Assembly (NCBI GenBank): GCA_003611745.1
Contig: RAYF01000021.1
Location: 1-64,000 of the forward strand
DNA length: 64,000 nt
Direction: 5' to 3'
From: a bacterium D16-36
GTDB lineage: Bacteria > Bacillota > Clostridia > Lachnospirales > Lachnospiraceae
Below are positions 62,569 to 64,000 of this stretch, one piece after another. The notes under the pieces were generated by a model that had not been told where the DNA came from, searched no databases, and worked only from the letters and a program-made list of their open reading frames with translations. Position numbers and translations under genes: made by a program. How positions within the stretch are numbered: position 1 is the stretch's first letter; the number at the start of each line of letters is the position of its first letter.

Positions 62569-62805
62569 GTGGGAAAATTGTTACTACTGACACTTAACGA
62601 ACAAGAAGAAAAAATGATTGACAAAATCATAACAGCAATATCTGATTATATACAAATTGAACCTATGGAGATTACACCCGTTTCCATGTTATCTTTTCCG
62701 GGACTGGAAATAAGGAAGAACCAACACCGGGTATTTCAAGACGGGGAGGAAGTAAACCTTACCCGTCTTGAATACAGTACCCTTGTATTTGTAGTGGTAT
62801 ACTAA
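62569..62805 (+). pseudogene. Winged-helix regulator cut by an IS element
   Basis: The first about 72 residues look like the start of an OmpR-type winged helix after a short acidic N terminus: FPGLEIRKNQHRVFQDGEEV, then NLTRLEYSTLVF. In such proteins this continues with the recognition helix, but here it ends in VVVY and a stop at the left edge of the IS. The gene start has GGGAGGTGG before a GTG. The rest is missing, so it is disrupted. Confidence 0.65.
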
Positions 62806-62867
62806 ATTTGTAACAACTTGTTCGAATAATATATTATAATGTTATTCAAATAAGGAGGATATCAATA

Positions 62868-63152
62868 ATGTCAATACGTTACAGCGAAGACTTCAAAAAA
62901 GAAGTAGTTAAAACCTATATGACCGGTAATAAATCAATAACGCAGCTTGCTATTGATTATAATATTGCCAAAAGCTCCGTTAGCAAATGGGTTAACGAGT
63001 ACAAAGAAGAATGCCTTTATACCACCAGCACAACATCTGAACCTAATGAAGCTAAGGAGATCAGGAGATTAAATCAGCTTCTTAACGAAAAAGATAAAGA
63101 GATTGCTTTCCTAAAAAAAGCAGCGGCATTCTTCGCGAAGGAAATCGATTAG
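62868..63152 (+). CDS. IS3-family transposase OrfA
   Basis: A 94-residue OrfA. The HTH (EDFKKEVVKTYMTGNKSITQ, then DYNIAKSSVSKWVNEYKE) is followed by a leucine-zipper-like coiled coil (EIRRLNQLLNEKDKEIAFLK). It binds the element ends. AAGGAGG precedes the ATG. The stop overlaps the possible GTG start of orfB by one base, so a frameshift or reinitiation links them. Confidence 0.92.
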   Translation: MSIRYSEDFKKEVVKTYMTGNKSITQLAIDYNIAKSSVSKWVNEYKEECLYTTSTTSEPNEAKEIRRLNQLLNEKDKEIAFLKKAAAFFAKEID

Positions 63153-64000
63153 TGGTATATCGATTCATCGATGAAAATAAAAATTTATTTGGTTTAAGGT
63201 GGTTATGCCGGCAGTTCGGCATCAGCCCTAACTGTTATTACAATTACAAAAAGGACTCAAAGCGGGAATATCACAAGCGTCTGGCACGCATTTTTGAACT
63301 TATAAAGTACGTTTATTACAATAATAATCGTGTTATAGGTTACAGAGCTATGCGCATTTTTATAAAACGTTATGGGTATGAAGTCAGTAATTCTACTATG
63401 CATAAATACATGAACAAAGAGCTTAATTTATGTGCAGTAATTATGCATTCTAAGCCTGGTTACAAAGCAGGTAAGAAGCATAAAATATTTGACAATCTCT
63501 TAAACCAAAATTTTACAGTCGACTGCAAAAACAAAGTATGGTGCACTGATTTTACTTATATGCGCCAGCCAAACGGAAAGTTCAGATATAACTGCTCTAT
63601 CATTGATTTATTTGACAGATCAGCAGTAGCATCATTAAACAGTAATGATATCAATACAGATTCAGCTATAGAAACTCTCAAAAAAGCTTTGGAACAGGAA
63701 CATTATCCTGAAGTGATTCTGCATTCAGATCAAGGTGTACAGTTTACTTCATGGGATTTTGTAAATTTCTGCAAAGATAATAATATTACACAAAGTATGA
63801 GCAAGGCGGGATGCCCTTATGATAATGCTCCTATGGAGAGATTCTATAACACATTTAAAAGCAACTTTTATAACGTGACATCATTTTCAAGTGTTGAAAT
63901 GTCTGTATTTGTTTTCCATTTTCGTTTTTCTATAAGGGTTTGGGAAACTTCCCAACAAATAAAAATTCTATACGTTACTTCTCATAAAGATAGAGAATTT
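63152..64000 (+). CDS. IS3-family transposase OrfB (partial)
   Basis: At least 283 codons, still open at the window edge. The integrase core has the DDE residues: VWCTDFTYMRQ (first Asp), VILHSDQGVQFTS (second Asp) and NAPMERFYNTFKSNFYN (Glu). The N-terminal HTH_21-like region has NNNRVIGYRAMRIFIKRYGYE. After about 63905 (SSVEMSVFVFHF) the sequence departs from the usual C-terminal YIHFYN/RPH pattern, so the end may be altered or truncated. The start is a GTG or a frameshift from orfA. Confidence 0.88.
   Translation, partial: MVYRFIDENKNLFGLRWLCRQFGISPNCYYNYKKDSKREYHKRLARIFELIKYVYYNNNRVIGYRAMRIFIKRYGYEVSNSTMHKYMNKELNLCAVIMHSKPGYKAGKKHKIFDNLLNQNFTVDCKNKVWCTDFTYMRQPNGKFRYNCSIIDLFDRSAVASLNSNDINTDSAIETLKKALEQEHYPEVILHSDQGVQFTSWDFVNFCKDNNITQSMSKAGCPYDNAPMERFYNTFKSNFYNVTSFSSVEMSVFVFHFRFSIRVWETSQQIKILYVTSHKDREF

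Larger units (their letters stand above)
62788..64000 (+). mobile_element. IS3-family insertion sequence (right end outside window)
   Basis: It begins at about 62788, where the regulator frame is lost, and carries orfA and orfB with the IS3 arrangement. The exact left inverted repeat cannot be fixed without the right end. The insertion splits the winged-helix gene. Confidence 0.75.

Noticed and set aside
62569-62805. Complete small protein before the IS element
   Set aside because: The winged-helix pattern is cut mid-domain at the IS boundary, so it is treated as a disrupted gene.

Overview
The window reads as a low-to-middle GC, spore-forming Gram-positive anaerobe of the class Clostridia, probably Lachnospiraceae. 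The evidence is the cotJ spore-coat operon, a T-box upstream of thrS, purine-rich ribosome binding sites, a type II-A CRISPR-Cas locus, cobalamin genes of the anaerobic type, PadR, LytTR and WYL regulators, and SIR2-HerA and IS3-family relics. The family placement is inference.

Layout. Positions 215-7560 hold a complete type II-A CRISPR-Cas locus: an array of 17 repeats and 16 spacers, a leader, csn2, cas2, cas1 and cas9 on the minus strand, and a divergent tracrRNA. Positions 7561-22000 look like ordinary chromosome: a two-component pair, thrS with a T-box leader, a WYL-regulator cluster, an M56-like membrane protein, a DHH phosphoesterase, a chemoreceptor, pnuC with a structured leader, and a DUF885 protein. 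At 22267 the cotJA-cotJB-cotJC operon begins.

Main finding. cotJC (spore-coat manganese catalase) stops after codon 32 at 23040. The rest of the gene lies 34.9 kb away at 57918-58411, on the same strand. The break points share a 12-bp direct repeat (AATACGGTGGTC), and joining at that repeat restores one open frame of about 191 codons. A large serine recombinase ends 16 bp before the right repeat. So 23024-57929 looks like a skin-type intervening element that interrupts a sporulation gene and could be excised in the mother cell. Its ends, joined as a circle, form an attP-like imperfect dyad.

Cargo of the element: a broken Rpn-type nuclease gene, a chemoreceptor, a type I toxin-antitoxin module, a two-component/ABC operon, a seven-gene cobalamin operon, an acyltransferase/SGNH pair, a MITE, several GNATs, a STAS-like gene pair, a PadR/SEDS-like operon, an ABC exporter, a LytTR-DUF3021 pair, a toxin-antitoxin-SecB-like chaperone operon resembling CmdTAC, a LysR/hydrolase pair, a DUF362 protein, and a cluster of decayed defence genes (methyltransferase, SIR2, HerA, AlbA_2). 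The recombinase is at the right end.

Beyond the element, 58412-64000 is a degraded integrative-element relic. It holds a frameshifted replication-initiator-like gene, two MATE exporters behind a strong promoter and attenuator-like leader, a GNAT, and a regulator cut by an IS3-family insertion that runs to the window edge.
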